Positions 7,879 to 15,203 are shown, counted from the first letter of the stretch. The stretch is DNA of 35,097 bases from JANXQG01 sp037147235 (GCA_037147235.1 JBAWVO010000030.1:1-35097); one strand, 5' to 3'. The notes: a model not told the origin generated them from the sequence alone. Made by a program: numbers and translations.

Positions 7879-9180
7879 TTACGTTGCGTACTCCTCCGCC
7901 ACTTCGCCGGCAATTTTGGCCCATTGCCAAAGCCGTTGCGGATCGCGGCGGACGGTAGAGATATCCTTGAAAATCAGCTCGACATGGCAGCCACGGGCTT
8001 TGTCGAGGAAATCCCGCAACTCCTTGCGTACGCGCTGCGGCTGCCAGGTCTCCTCGGCAACGATAGCGGGCGAGGGCTTGCGGCTCATCACGTAGTCACG
8101 GCCGACTTGCTCGACGATACGCCCGGTGTTGCACCAGGGGCTAACCGAGAGCTTTCGCAAATTGGGGATCTTCCGCAGAATATCGATCTTGCGATCCAGC
8201 GGCTCGCAGCAACCATAATACGTCAGCCCCCAGCGGACCAGCCAGCGAAGATCGTGCTCGACGGCGAATTCCCAGTGCATCCGCGGCGAGACTTCGGAAA
8301 AGATCTGGGCGTTGGAGCAGCCCCACATGTTGTGCGGCCGCACGTAGGCCGGGTCGTACTTCTCGCCCGGCAGTTGGCGGGTGTAACCGTATCCGCCGGA
8401 GCCGATCCGCGTGTTGTTGCAATCCAGCGAGAGCAGATTCAGGGCCTCGAATTGATCGAGTTCGACCATCCAGGCATCGACCATTTTTTCCACGCCGGCA
8501 TGGACCAACTCCGGCCGCTCGATCAGGTCGATCATGGCCTCCTCGATACCCCACCAGCGGATCAGATAATCCCAGGGAGTAAACCATAGATGAGTCTGCC
8601 CCTGCTTGACGACGGGGAGGATGTCACCGTAGATGCGGCACATGGCCTCGTAGCGGAAGTGCGTGGCCGCTTCGTCGTGGGTCAGTCGCGGCATATTGAT
8701 CTTGTCGAGGTCGGCGTCGCCGCGGATCTGGATCTTGAAATGCCGCGAAACAATGTCACTCGCACTATCGGTCCGCACCACGTCAACATCCTCGATAATG
8801 CCGAAATCGGTGCTGTGTATCGCCAGCGGACAGGCCAGCTCGGGACAGACGATCATGTCGCACGGTAAATGTCGCCACTGGTAGATCGTGCGGCGAAGTT
8901 CGCGTTCCTGATCCTGGGCCCAAGCGTGCTCGGTGACGAGGGTCAATTCGCCATTGACGTCGATTTCGTGCCAGGGGATTTCGTTGATCCAGACCATCGG
9001 CCGCACCGATTCCAGATCGTTGAGCTTCTGCCAGAGCCGGGCTTTTTCCGCATGGACCGGCAAGGCCGCGATTTCAGCCACCTCGGCCGCCAGGCGGCGA
9101 AGCGCGTCAACATCGCCGGGGGGCAACTTGATCTCTTCCGCAATCGGCGGCGGCGAAGAATGACTGGGATCGTGCAACAT
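7879..9180 (-). CDS. URO-D-superfamily protein (uroporphyrinogen decarboxylase/corrinoid methyltransferase-like)
   Basis: The protein has 433 residues. The central and C-terminal parts (FTPWDYLIRWWGIEEAMIDLI, then LTYYGCCEPLDRKIDIL and LRKLSVSPWCN) match the layout of URO-D-fold proteins: an acceptor pocket and a late 'YG.CEP' loop resembling the 'H.CG' zinc/thiol loop of MtaA/CmuA-type methyltransferases. It is not a haem-pathway HemE by context: its start codon directly abuts the Gfo/Idh stop, and its own stop is one base before the activase ATG. The tight coupling implies that it works with the glycyl radical enzyme. Its reaction is unknown; corrinoid or thiol-dependent methyl transfer or a decarboxylation are family-level possibilities. 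Tandem cysteines (YGCCEP) and a second Cys (SPWCN) may bind metal. Confidence 0.75.
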   Translation of the reverse strand: MLHDPSHSSPPPIAEEIKLPPGDVDALRRLAAEVAEIAALPVHAEKARLWQKLNDLESVRPMVWINEIPWHEIDVNGELTLVTEHAWAQDQERELRRTIYQWRHLPCDMIVCPELACPLAIHSTDFGIIEDVDVVRTDSASDIVSRHFKIQIRGDADLDKINMPRLTHDEAATHFRYEAMCRIYGDILPVVKQGQTHLWFTPWDYLIRWWGIEEAMIDLIERPELVHAGVEKMVDAWMVELDQFEALNLLSLDCNNTRIGSGGYGYTRQLPGEKYDPAYVRPHNMWGCSNAQIFSEVSPRMHWEFAVEHDLRWLVRWGLTYYGCCEPLDRKIDILRKIPNLRKLSVSPWCNTGRIVEQVGRDYVMSRKPSPAIVAEETWQPQRVRKELRDFLDKARGCHVELIFKDISTVRRDPQRLWQWAKIAGEVAEEYAT

Positions 9181-10341
9181 TCAAATATCCACCCACTGCC
9201 CTCGCTTTGCGCTCTCCAACACCGCTTCGCAGACCCGTTGTGTCGCCAAGCCTGTTCGTAGCGTCGGCTCGAACTTGGGCCCGCCTTCGAGGCTCGCTAG
9301 AAAATCGGCAAAGCTGTTGGTAAATGTGTGCTCGTAACCGATCGTGCAGCCGGGCACCCACCAGTTCTTCATGTAAGGATGCTCGGAATTGGTTACGTTG
9401 ATCTCCTGCCAGCCGGTCAGGTGGTCTTCAATCTTCTTGCCGGTCGCGGGATCAATATAGCGGAAGAAATCGAGCAAATGCGGGTCTTCCAGATTGAAAA
9501 ATACGGAGCCGTTCTCGCCGTTGAGTTCCAGCGTGCTGTAGTTCTTCCGCCCACGAGCGTAGCGAGTGCTTTCAAAAGTGCCCATCGAGCCGTTGGCGAA
9601 AATTGCCAGGAACATGCAGGCGTCGTCGATTGTCACCGGTTCGACCTTGCCGGTCTCGGCATGCTTCCGCTCTTTGACGAAAGTCTCCGTGTGGGCGACG
9701 ACGCGGCGGATGGGGCCGTTGAGCCATTGGGCCGTGTCGATCGAGTGGGCCAGCAGGTCGCCCGTCACGCCGGAGCCGGCCACGCGGGCATCGAGCCGCC
9801 AGAGAGCCATGCCGCCTTGGGGCACGTCGGCCGAGATTGTGTAGTCTTGGTTGTATTGTGCCCGATAGTGGAACGGCCGGCCGATGCGGCCCTCGTCGAT
9901 GATCTGCTTGATCAGCGAGATGGCCGGCACGCGACGATAGTTGAACGAGACCATGTTGGGTACGCCCGCCTTCTCGACGGCCGCAACCATTGCTTCGGCC
10001 TCGGCCACATTCATCGCCAGCGGCTTTTCGCAGACGATCATCTTGCCGGCCGCGGCCGCGGCAAGCACGATTTCGTGGTGCAGGACATTGGGCACGCAAA
10101 TGTCGATCAGGTCGATGTCCTTGCGCTCCATGAGTTTTCGCCAGTCGAACTCCATCGACTCGTAGCCCCAACTCTGGCTGAACTTTTCCAGTTTGTCTTT
10201 TTCTTCGATCCGGGCGCAGCAAGCCTTCAAAACCGGCTTGTGTTCACGAGAGAAGAAGTGGCTGACTTGCAGCCAGGCGTTGGAGTGGGTGCGGCCCATG
10301 AAGCCGCAGCCGATGACGGCAATGTTGAGTGGGGTGGACAT
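9181..10341 (-). CDS. Gfo/Idh/MocA-family NAD(P)-dependent oxidoreductase
   Basis: This 386-residue dehydrogenase of the Gfo/Idh/MocA type has an N-terminal Rossmann motif IAVIGCGFMGRTHS (7-20). The family EKP motif is VCEKPLAMN, the lysine being the usual catalytic residue. A C-terminal alpha/beta domain contains GDLLAHSIDTAQWL, the family's conserved His/Asp region. Members oxidise or reduce sugars, inositols and their derivatives. AGGAG lies 8 nt before the ATG at 10341. Its stop codon immediately precedes the URO-D-like ATG, so the two are translationally coupled. The repeat array at 10363-10392 lies just upstream of its ribosome-binding site. Confidence 0.92.
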   Translation of the reverse strand: MSTPLNIAVIGCGFMGRTHSNAWLQVSHFFSREHKPVLKACCARIEEKDKLEKFSQSWGYESMEFDWRKLMERKDIDLIDICVPNVLHHEIVLAAAAAGKMIVCEKPLAMNVAEAEAMVAAVEKAGVPNMVSFNYRRVPAISLIKQIIDEGRIGRPFHYRAQYNQDYTISADVPQGGMALWRLDARVAGSGVTGDLLAHSIDTAQWLNGPIRRVVAHTETFVKERKHAETGKVEPVTIDDACMFLAIFANGSMGTFESTRYARGRKNYSTLELNGENGSVFFNLEDPHLLDFFRYIDPATGKKIEDHLTGWQEINVTNSEHPYMKNWWVPGCTIGYEHTFTNSFADFLASLEGGPKFEPTLRTGLATQRVCEAVLESAKRGQWVDI

Positions 10342-10362
10342 GAAAGACTCCTGGGGGGAAAG

Positions 10363-10392
10363 GTTTTAATGTTCAATGTTTTAATGTTCAAT
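10363..10392. repeat. Left inverted array: two 15-bp AT-rich units
   Basis: Two perfect tandem copies of GTTTTAATGTTCAAT lie just downstream of the four-helix-bundle gene. They are the reverse complement of the array at 10829-10910 on the other side of that gene. Confidence 0.95.
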
Positions 10393-10422
10393 GATGATGG
10401 AGAATACTAAGGCGATGAGAGA

Positions 10423-10815
10423 TTACGGATTGGCTTTACCCTTGCTATGGATCGAACTGAAAATCAGATTGAGCTCGTGCGATTCCTTCCACAAGACGCG
10501 GGCTGCTTCCTTCCTCGCCAGAATGGCGACGGCCAGCATCCGCAACCAATGCTTGGTTTCACGTACTTCTCGATTGCACAAACTGATGCGATACAGAAAC
10601 TCCTTCTTGGATCCGGCAGCGTTCGCTTCACCGTAATTTGCACCGACGCTGGTGGCGGAGCGAACCAATTGCGTGACCAGCGGCGATGTGATCGAGTCGA
10701 GTGTCATGCTACGTGCAAACAAAATCACATTCTCACCAAGCTTCGCCGTCCGCTCAGTTAGGTCATACTTCGATTTATCTCTCGTGCCAGAACTGTTGTC
10801 AATCTCGTCCATCAT
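10423..10815 (-). CDS. Four-helix-bundle protein (S23/Avd-like, 23S rRNA intervening-sequence protein family)
   Basis: This 130-residue protein is mostly helical. It carries the family pattern: an N-terminal DLTERTAKLGENVILFAR helix, LVTQLVRSATSVGANYGEA, an SKKEFLYRISLCNREVRETKHWL helix, and a C-terminal ELNLIFSSI helix. The family includes proteins encoded in 23S rRNA intervening sequences and relatives of Avd from diversity-generating retroelements. Here there is no reverse transcriptase and no rRNA nearby. The gene interrupts a metabolic operon and is flanked on both sides by inverted arrays of the same 15-bp unit, which suggests it arrived as a small unit. No good Shine-Dalgarno sequence precedes the start, which sits in AT-rich repeat DNA. 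The function is unknown. Confidence 0.85.
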   Translation of the reverse strand: MMDEIDNSSGTRDKSKYDLTERTAKLGENVILFARSMTLDSITSPLVTQLVRSATSVGANYGEANAAGSKKEFLYRISLCNREVRETKHWLRMLAVAILARKEAARVLWKESHELNLIFSSIHSKGKANP

Positions 10816-10828
10816 TAATTATTTAATT

Positions 10829-10910
10829 ATTGAACATTGAACATTAAAACATTGAACATTAAAACATTGAACATTAAAACATTGAACATTAATGCATTGA
10901 ACATTAATGC
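10829..10910. repeat. Right inverted array: about 5.5 units of a 15-bp AT-rich repeat
   Basis: A partial ATTGAAC (10829-10835) is followed by three perfect units ATTGAACATTAAAAC (10836-10880) and two variant units ending in ATGC (10881-10910). The array is inverted relative to 10363-10392 and ends 4 bp before the stop codon of the isomerase-like gene. Confidence 0.95.
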
Positions 10911-10914
10911 ATTC

Positions 10915-11970
10915 TTACTCCGCCCACCCGTGCTTATCCCGCACGCCGATCATGGCCTTCAAAATGCTCACCCAGGTCTCGCGCTTCATCATCACGTCGT
11001 TGGGGAACATGCAGCCATCCCAGCAAATATGCCGGATCCGCTTGGTCAGCTCGCCCTTCTCGTCGCGCAGCCAATAGCCGGCGTGATGCGGAATGTCGAG
11101 CTTTCCTTGGGCGTCGTCGGGCAAGCAGTGGCGGCCCGTCTTGTCGTGCGTACCGCTGCCGTGTACCGTGGCGTTGCTCTGGGCGATATGAAAATCGATT
11201 GTCCAAGGACGCAAGGCCTCGGTCAACTGGCAATAGGCCGCCTCAAACTTGTCTTCGTTCCGCCAGTTGAAATTGGCCGGCAGAATCGCATCCTCCGGGG
11301 CGTTGTAGCCCAAGAGATAAAGCAGCGTGTGGGCCATGTCGGCCTCGAAGCCGAGCGTTTGGGCGCGATCGACCATCTCTAGCAGTTGCAGCATCCGCTT
11401 CCAACTGTGCATGCCGCCCCAGCAGATCTCGCCCTCCGCAGCCAATCGCTCGCCGTGGTTCTCGGCGATATTACATGCCTCGCGGAAGGTCTCGGCGATC
11501 CGCTTCTGGTTACCCATCGGGTCTTCGTACCATGCCTCCACGGGCGATGCCGAGTCGATCCGCACCATGCCGTTGGGACGGACGCCCAATTCCCGCAACC
11601 GCTCGGCGATGCGGCACCCTTTGCGAACCTGAGTGAGAAATTTTGCCTGCTCGCCGGCGTCGCCCATTGCCATGCCGCCGCCGGTCGGGCCCCAGACCGG
11701 CGCGACGACCGTGCCAATCTCCAGGTTTCTTGCCCGAGCCTTGTCGGCCAGTTGGCGAATCTGATCGTCCGAGGAATCGATGTCGATGTGTGGGGCGAAA
11801 AGAAAGAGGTCAAAGCCGTCAAAGCGGATGCCGTCCAACTCGGCGTCGGCCGTGAGGTCGAGCATCGTATCGAGGTCAATCGGCGGCTCGGCCCCGGGGC
11901 CTTTGCCGACCACGCCCGGCCAAGCAGCATTGTGAAGTTTCGGAAAGTTGTGGGGATGTTCGTAGGTCAT
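10915..11970 (-). CDS. Xylose-isomerase-like TIM-barrel protein (sugar phosphate isomerase/epimerase family)
   Basis: The 351-residue protein has the AP-endonuclease-2/xylose-isomerase TIM-barrel pattern: ELDGIRFDGFDLFLFAPHID, GTVVAPVWGP, an acidic AAEGEICWGGMHSW strand, GFEADMAHTLLYL, and a His-containing TIDFHIAQSNATVHGSGTHD loop. The acidic and His positions would be the divalent-metal ligands used for ketose/aldose isomerisation or epimerisation. The start is placed at the ATG at 11970 (MTYEHPHNF), because the frame upstream reads through the heptamer array and into the Uma2 gene. No Shine-Dalgarno is visible; the sequence before the ATG is pyrimidine-rich, perhaps because the repeat expanded into the leader. 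It probably acts on the sugar or polyol handled by the neighbouring cupin and Gfo/Idh enzymes. Confidence 0.85.
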   Translation of the reverse strand: MTYEHPHNFPKLHNAAWPGVVGKGPGAEPPIDLDTMLDLTADAELDGIRFDGFDLFLFAPHIDIDSSDDQIRQLADKARARNLEIGTVVAPVWGPTGGGMAMGDAGEQAKFLTQVRKGCRIAERLRELGVRPNGMVRIDSASPVEAWYEDPMGNQKRIAETFREACNIAENHGERLAAEGEICWGGMHSWKRMLQLLEMVDRAQTLGFEADMAHTLLYLLGYNAPEDAILPANFNWRNEDKFEAAYCQLTEALRPWTIDFHIAQSNATVHGSGTHDKTGRHCLPDDAQGKLDIPHHAGYWLRDEKGELTKRIRHICWDGCMFPNDVMMKRETWVSILKAMIGVRDKHGWAE

Positions 11971-11981
11971 GGGATAGAGGA

Positions 11982-12010
11982 GGGGACTGGGGACTGGGGA
12001 CTGGGGACTG
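11982..12010. repeat. 7-bp tandem array (GGGGACT)4
   Basis: Four perfect copies of GGGGACT fill most of the 43-bp gap between the Uma2 stop codon and the start of the TIM-barrel gene. Confidence 0.95.
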
Positions 12011-12013
12011 GTA

Positions 12014-12775
12014 TTATTTCGATTTACGCAGCACCGTCTTCTTCGCCCACTCGACGAACTCGCGGACAACCGCGTTCTCGCCGATTTCAGCGCGCCGGTT
12101 CACGAACCGCATAAGGTCGGCCGGCTTGAGAAACGCAAAGGCAATGCTATGTTCCACCACTTCGTACTTGGCCTTCTTCAGCCGGTAGAAGTGGAGCCGC
12201 TGTCGCTTGTCGAGTCGCCAGACTTCCGGCACTCCCACTTCAGCGAAGACCGGCATCCGCGGCACTGACGTATTCGTCACATCGATCTCGATGGCCAGAT
12301 CGGGCGGCGGGTCTTTTATCGGGTCGTAAGTATCCTTGCCGCGCACCAACGGCTCATTGGCCAAATAGTAGGTTTGGTCCGGCTGGAGACCGCGGCCACC
12401 CTTCGCCGCACGAATCGTCGTGGACCCGATGCTCTTAATCGGCAGATCGGCTGCCAGGACGAAAGCCTCGATCATCCGGGCGATCAGCTTTCCCAGCCAG
12501 TCGTGCTCTTGTCGCGGGCTCATCATTTCCAGAGTCCCCTCATCATAGGTGTGTCGGAGGTAGAGGTCGGGCGTTGCGTCCAGTAGTTTCAGGTAGTCTT
12601 CCCACGTTACACAGTACAAGACGCGGCGCATCTCCAGCAAGCCCTCATCATAAGTGTGCCTCAGATGATATTCTCCCAGGGCTTCGAGAATACCTTCGTA
12701 ACTATCCCACGGAACGCCCTCCAGAACCACATATTCGGATTCTGAAAAATGGCTCTTGTATCCGACAGTTTTCAT
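12014..12775 (-). CDS. Uma2-family (DUF820) putative PD-(D/E)XK nuclease
   Basis: The protein has 253 residues. The nuclease-like core is recognisable: EHDWLGKLIARMIEAF helix, LQPDQTYYLANEP, the PPPDLAIEIDVTNTS strand with Asp and Glu in PD-(D/E)XK positions, and the family ending VPEVWRLDKRQRLHFYRL. The N-terminus is unusual: the usual 'wedYL.LLe....+l.YdeG.LE.M' unit occurs twice, as YHLRHTYDEGLLEM and YLRHTYDEGTLEM about 36 residues apart. The ATG at 12775 (MKTVGYKSHF) is used. A GTG at 12808, 6 bp after the preceding stop codon, is also possible. The gene sits inside a catabolic operon without an obvious metabolic link and next to the heptamer array, so it looks like a guest gene. Confidence 0.85.
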   Translation of the reverse strand: MKTVGYKSHFSESEYVVLEGVPWDSYEGILEALGEYHLRHTYDEGLLEMRRVLYCVTWEDYLKLLDATPDLYLRHTYDEGTLEMMSPRQEHDWLGKLIARMIEAFVLAADLPIKSIGSTTIRAAKGGRGLQPDQTYYLANEPLVRGKDTYDPIKDPPPDLAIEIDVTNTSVPRMPVFAEVGVPEVWRLDKRQRLHFYRLKKAKYEVVEHSIAFAFLKPADLMRFVNRRAEIGENAVVREFVEWAKKTVLRKSK

Positions 12776-12814
12776 TGCAGTGACCCCAGAGCGATTCCTT
12801 ACGAACACTTCTCG

Positions 12815-14065
12815 TCAACCGCGAATATGATCGCCGATCTTCGGCATGTTCTTATGCACGTCGGGACCGAAATATCGCAGGCTCACCAGCGGTTCGCAAC
12901 CGGTGTTCTCGATCTCGATGCCTCGCACGGCCGCTTCTTGCGTGATGTAAACCTCGTCCCACGGCTCTTCGCCAAAGTGGATCATCACGGGCGTTTGCAG
13001 CGCGAGCTTACCCATCCGCCCGCTGCCTTGCACCGTGATCCAACCGCTGGCCCCGGGATCCCGGAGCACACATTTAGCTCCAGGCTCGACGGTCAATTCC
13101 TTGGCCGAGACAAGTTGCTCGCCGTCGAAATGGCCATAGTCGATCCAGCGATCGGTGTAGCCAAGCCCCGATGCGCTTGGGTCGACGATCGGCTCGACAT
13201 ACGTGTGCTGCTTGAAGCACGGATCAATGTTCTTTTCCCAGTCGAGCTGCTCAACGATGAAATCGAGATCGTGGTGCTTGTCCACCGGAACATCCTTCAC
13301 GAGCAAGGCCCACGGCACCTCGCGGCCTTCAACCAGCGATTGATACATGCCGAACACATCGGAACCCCACTGCGGCTCATAGGTACACATCGAACCTGGG
13401 GCGTGCAGCACGCCGGCCGGCACCATCCAGCCGGTGCCGGCCTTGAGCCTCGCGGCCCTGGAGAGGTAAAGGATGCCGTTGTCGCCCTTGCTCCAGTTCT
13501 CTAGGCAGCGGCGGACGTCGTCCTTGGTCGTGCCTGGCTCAAGGCCAAAGAACGTATAGTCGAAATGGTTCTCCGCGGCGTTCAATTGGGGCGGAAAGTA
13601 GTAGCACTCCGGCTTGCCCTGCTGCCCGGTCAGTGCGGCATGTTCGCTCTTCTGATGCATGTGGTGCGGGATGGGACCCATGTTGTCGAAAAACTTTGAA
13701 TAGACGGGCCAGCGTCCATATTTATCGAACATCGTCTTGCCGACGAGCCTCGCGCCCGCCTCGGCCACGGCATCGCGGAGCAGGAATCGCTCCCCCTCGA
13801 AGATGGCGTAGCTCAGCCCCTCGTCGGCCGCACGGTTGTCGTTGGCCGCCTCGGTCGTGCTGGCGAACCAGCGTTCGTCGATGCCGCCACGATGGGTACC
13901 CAGGGCGTACCAATCGGTCGGTGCTAACTTGATCCGCTTGCCGGGATGGAGGAAACTTCGCGGCACCCAGTTAGGTGTCAGCCGCAAGATGCCTTCGCCA
14001 GCGTCCAAGGCCCGATTCACGATGGCCCCAACATTATCTTTCTTCACGACGGGTGATGCGCACAT
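12815..14065 (-). CDS. Cupin-fold protein, mannose-6-phosphate-isomerase-like
   Basis: The 416-residue protein has two probable cupin modules. The first carries GPIPHHMHQKSEHA (about 128-141), a His-His-Met-His...Glu-like metal site, and later GTGWMVPAGVLHAPGS, which supplies a further cupin His. The second runs through KELTVEPGAKCVLRDPGASGWITVQGSGRMG to the C-terminus. Class I phosphomannose isomerases and related sugar isomerases have this arrangement. The ATG at 14065 is chosen because GGGAG lies 11 nt upstream; a TTG at 14092 is the only in-frame alternative. It is the first gene of the minus-strand cluster and is preceded by a plausible promoter. The substrate is not identifiable from sequence. 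Confidence 0.7.
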   Translation of the reverse strand: MCASPVVKKDNVGAIVNRALDAGEGILRLTPNWVPRSFLHPGKRIKLAPTDWYALGTHRGGIDERWFASTTEAANDNRAADEGLSYAIFEGERFLLRDAVAEAGARLVGKTMFDKYGRWPVYSKFFDNMGPIPHHMHQKSEHAALTGQQGKPECYYFPPQLNAAENHFDYTFFGLEPGTTKDDVRRCLENWSKGDNGILYLSRAARLKAGTGWMVPAGVLHAPGSMCTYEPQWGSDVFGMYQSLVEGREVPWALLVKDVPVDKHHDLDFIVEQLDWEKNIDPCFKQHTYVEPIVDPSASGLGYTDRWIDYGHFDGEQLVSAKELTVEPGAKCVLRDPGASGWITVQGSGRMGKLALQTPVMIHFGEEPWDEVYITQEAAVRGIEIENTGCEPLVSLRYFGPDVHKNMPKIGDHIRG

Positions 14066-14115
14066 GTTCGTTTTTGCTCCCAAAAGATCCAAAAAAATCC
14101 CTGAAGTTCAAGATC

Positions 14116-14146
14116 ATTCTATCACGAGAGATTCCCCCTTTGTCCA
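14116..14146 (-). promoter_or_regulatory. Possible sigma70-type promoter for the catabolic cluster
   Basis: Read on the minus strand, TGGACA (14146-14141) and TAGAAT (14121-14116) are separated by 19 bp and lie about 50 bp before the cupin ATG. The spacer is longer than ideal. Confidence 0.35.
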
Positions 14147-14207
14147 GCCCCCCCCGGGAAAATTCCGCAGAACTACAAAGTTTTCCTGCGCGTGAGGTAA
14201 GATTCCC

Positions 14208-14236
14208 TTGCCGAGAGCCCCAAAAAGTGGTAAATT
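14208..14236 (+). promoter_or_regulatory. Promoter of tRNA-Leu
   Basis: TTGCCG (14208-14213) and TAAATT (14231-14236) have a 17-bp spacer. The tRNA begins 21 bp after the -10 box. Confidence 0.5.
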
Positions 14237-14257
14237 GCAGGAAGGTCATGCTGCCGC

Positions 14258-14339
14258 GCGGGCGTGGCGAAATTGGCAGACGCGCCAGACTTAGGATCTG
14301 GTTCCGAAAGGAGTGGAGGTTCAAGTCCTCTCGCCCGTA
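14258..14339 (+). tRNA. tRNA-Leu (anticodon UAG)
   Basis: The acceptor GCGGGCG (14258-14264) pairs with CGCCCGT (14332-14338), with one G-U pair and discriminator A at 14339. The anticodon stem CCAGA/TCTGG encloses a CTTAGGA loop, giving anticodon UAG, which reads CUN codons. A long variable arm, as in leucine tRNAs, and a GGTTCAAGTCC T-loop are present. CCA is not encoded. It is the apparent target site of the adjacent genomic island. Confidence 0.95.
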
Positions 14340-14381
14340 TTTACTTAGAGGGATTAGACTTATGACGATTCGACCCATTGC

Positions 14382-14585
14382 TTAGAAAGCCTTGTTTGGG
14401 CAACTGTTACCCAAAACGTTACCTTGGGCCGCTGTGTTACCTTCGGCCGTGCCAAACTTGGCCCAAAGGTCGTCGGCCACTTCGTCGGCATCTAGCTGGA
14501 CATAATACTTCTCGGTGGTCGCTATCGACGAATGACGCATCAGCTTTTTAAGAACTGCCGATGAAACCCGCTTGGCCCATCGGGT
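14382..14585 (-). pseudogene. Tyrosine-recombinase (phage-type integrase) C-terminal remnant
   Basis: Sixty-seven codons survive, from TRWAKRV through VLKKLMRHSSIATTEKYYV to the stop codon. They contain the C-terminal catalytic pattern LMRHSSI (the His/Arg box region) and EKYYV, which holds the tyrosine nucleophile. The rest of the protein, with its catalytic arginine and N-terminal DNA-binding domain, is missing; the upstream frame runs antisense through a zinc-ribbon gene. It ends 42 bp from the tRNA-Leu gene, as expected for an island integrase next to its attachment site. Confidence 0.85.
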
Positions 14586-14712
14586 GCTACCTCCTAAGCC
14601 CAGCACGTGCCCCGCCACCGCCGCCGTGCAAGTTCCAGGCTTCTTTGCCGAATAGCCCGGCAGAGGGGCATCGAAGGGCCTTGCAGGGCCTCGGAATACG
14701 GGTTGGGCGAGA

Positions 14713-14742
14713 TTGCCAGAGGCATTGGCGTGGGCGTATACT
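14713..14742 (+). promoter_or_regulatory. Promoter cassette copy 1 (upstream of zinc-ribbon gene)
   Basis: TTGCCA (14713-14718) and TATACT (14737-14742) are separated by 18 bp. The 17-nt block TGGCGTGGGCGTATACT is identical to that at 17041-17070. Confidence 0.6.
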
Positions 14743-14795
14743 AGGCGAGCGACGAGGAACGTACTGACCGATAGCCTAGCAAAGGAGATGAAACA

Positions 14796-15026
14796 ATGCC
14801 AAATCCACCGCCGAAATGCCTCCGTTGCGGGGGCGACATGCAGGAGGGATACATCGCCGATCGAGTTGCTGGGTGGTACGACCCCACAAAGTGGTTCGAG
14901 GGCAAACTGGTGACAGGCTTTCTCGGCGGTATCCAGAAAGCCAAGAGCAAGCCATTGCTTGTCAGGACCTGGCGTTGCGTGCAGTGCGGCTATTTGGAGT
15001 CCTACGCGGACAAGCCAGCGTCTTGA
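14796..15026 (+). CDS. Small zinc-ribbon protein (PF20097/DUF6487-like)
   Basis: The 76-residue protein has two CxxC knuckles, CLRCGGDMQEGYI near the N-terminus and WRCVQCGYLESYA near the C-terminus, which together should bind one zinc ion. The central section (WYDPTKWFEGKL) contains the tryptophan-rich stretch seen in this family of small bacterial zinc-ribbon proteins. AAAGGAG precedes the ATG at a good distance, and the gene has its own promoter cassette. The function is unknown. Confidence 0.8.
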   Translation: MPNPPPKCLRCGGDMQEGYIADRVAGWYDPTKWFEGKLVTGFLGGIQKAKSKPLLVRTWRCVQCGYLESYADKPAS

Positions 15027-15110
15027 GGACCAAGGCGGTGGATGCCAGGAGTGTGCTGGCACATGACCCGCGAGCCCAAAGCCCCTGGTGCCGGCCAGGC
15101 AGTGGCTGCC

Positions 15111-15139
15111 GCTGCAGCGTACCTTGGAGGGTGTAGACT
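15111..15139 (+). promoter_or_regulatory. Degenerate promoter-like element
   Basis: GCTGCA (15111-15116), a 17-bp spacer and TAGACT (15134-15139) align with the element at 15624-15652 through CAGCGTACC and the preceding TGGCTGCCG. The -35 box is poor, so activity is uncertain. It lies 64 bp before the gene at 15204. Confidence 0.35.
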
Positions 15140-15203
15140 GGCTTCAGTCGGAAGGATTCTTCTAGGGTTAGCTCATTTACACCTCAGAACCGAAGGACGT
15201 GAG

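Noticed and set aside
9328..10410. Long plus-strand open frame opposite the Gfo/Idh gene
   Set aside because: It lacks family motifs and reads into the repeat array. The minus strand has Rossmann and EKP motifs.
10423..10815. Diversity-generating retroelement (Avd-like protein)
   Set aside because: There is no reverse transcriptase, template repeat or variable repeat nearby. Fold-family similarity alone is not enough.
10829..10910. CRISPR array
   Set aside because: The units are 15-bp direct tandem repeats with no spacers, and no cas genes are present.
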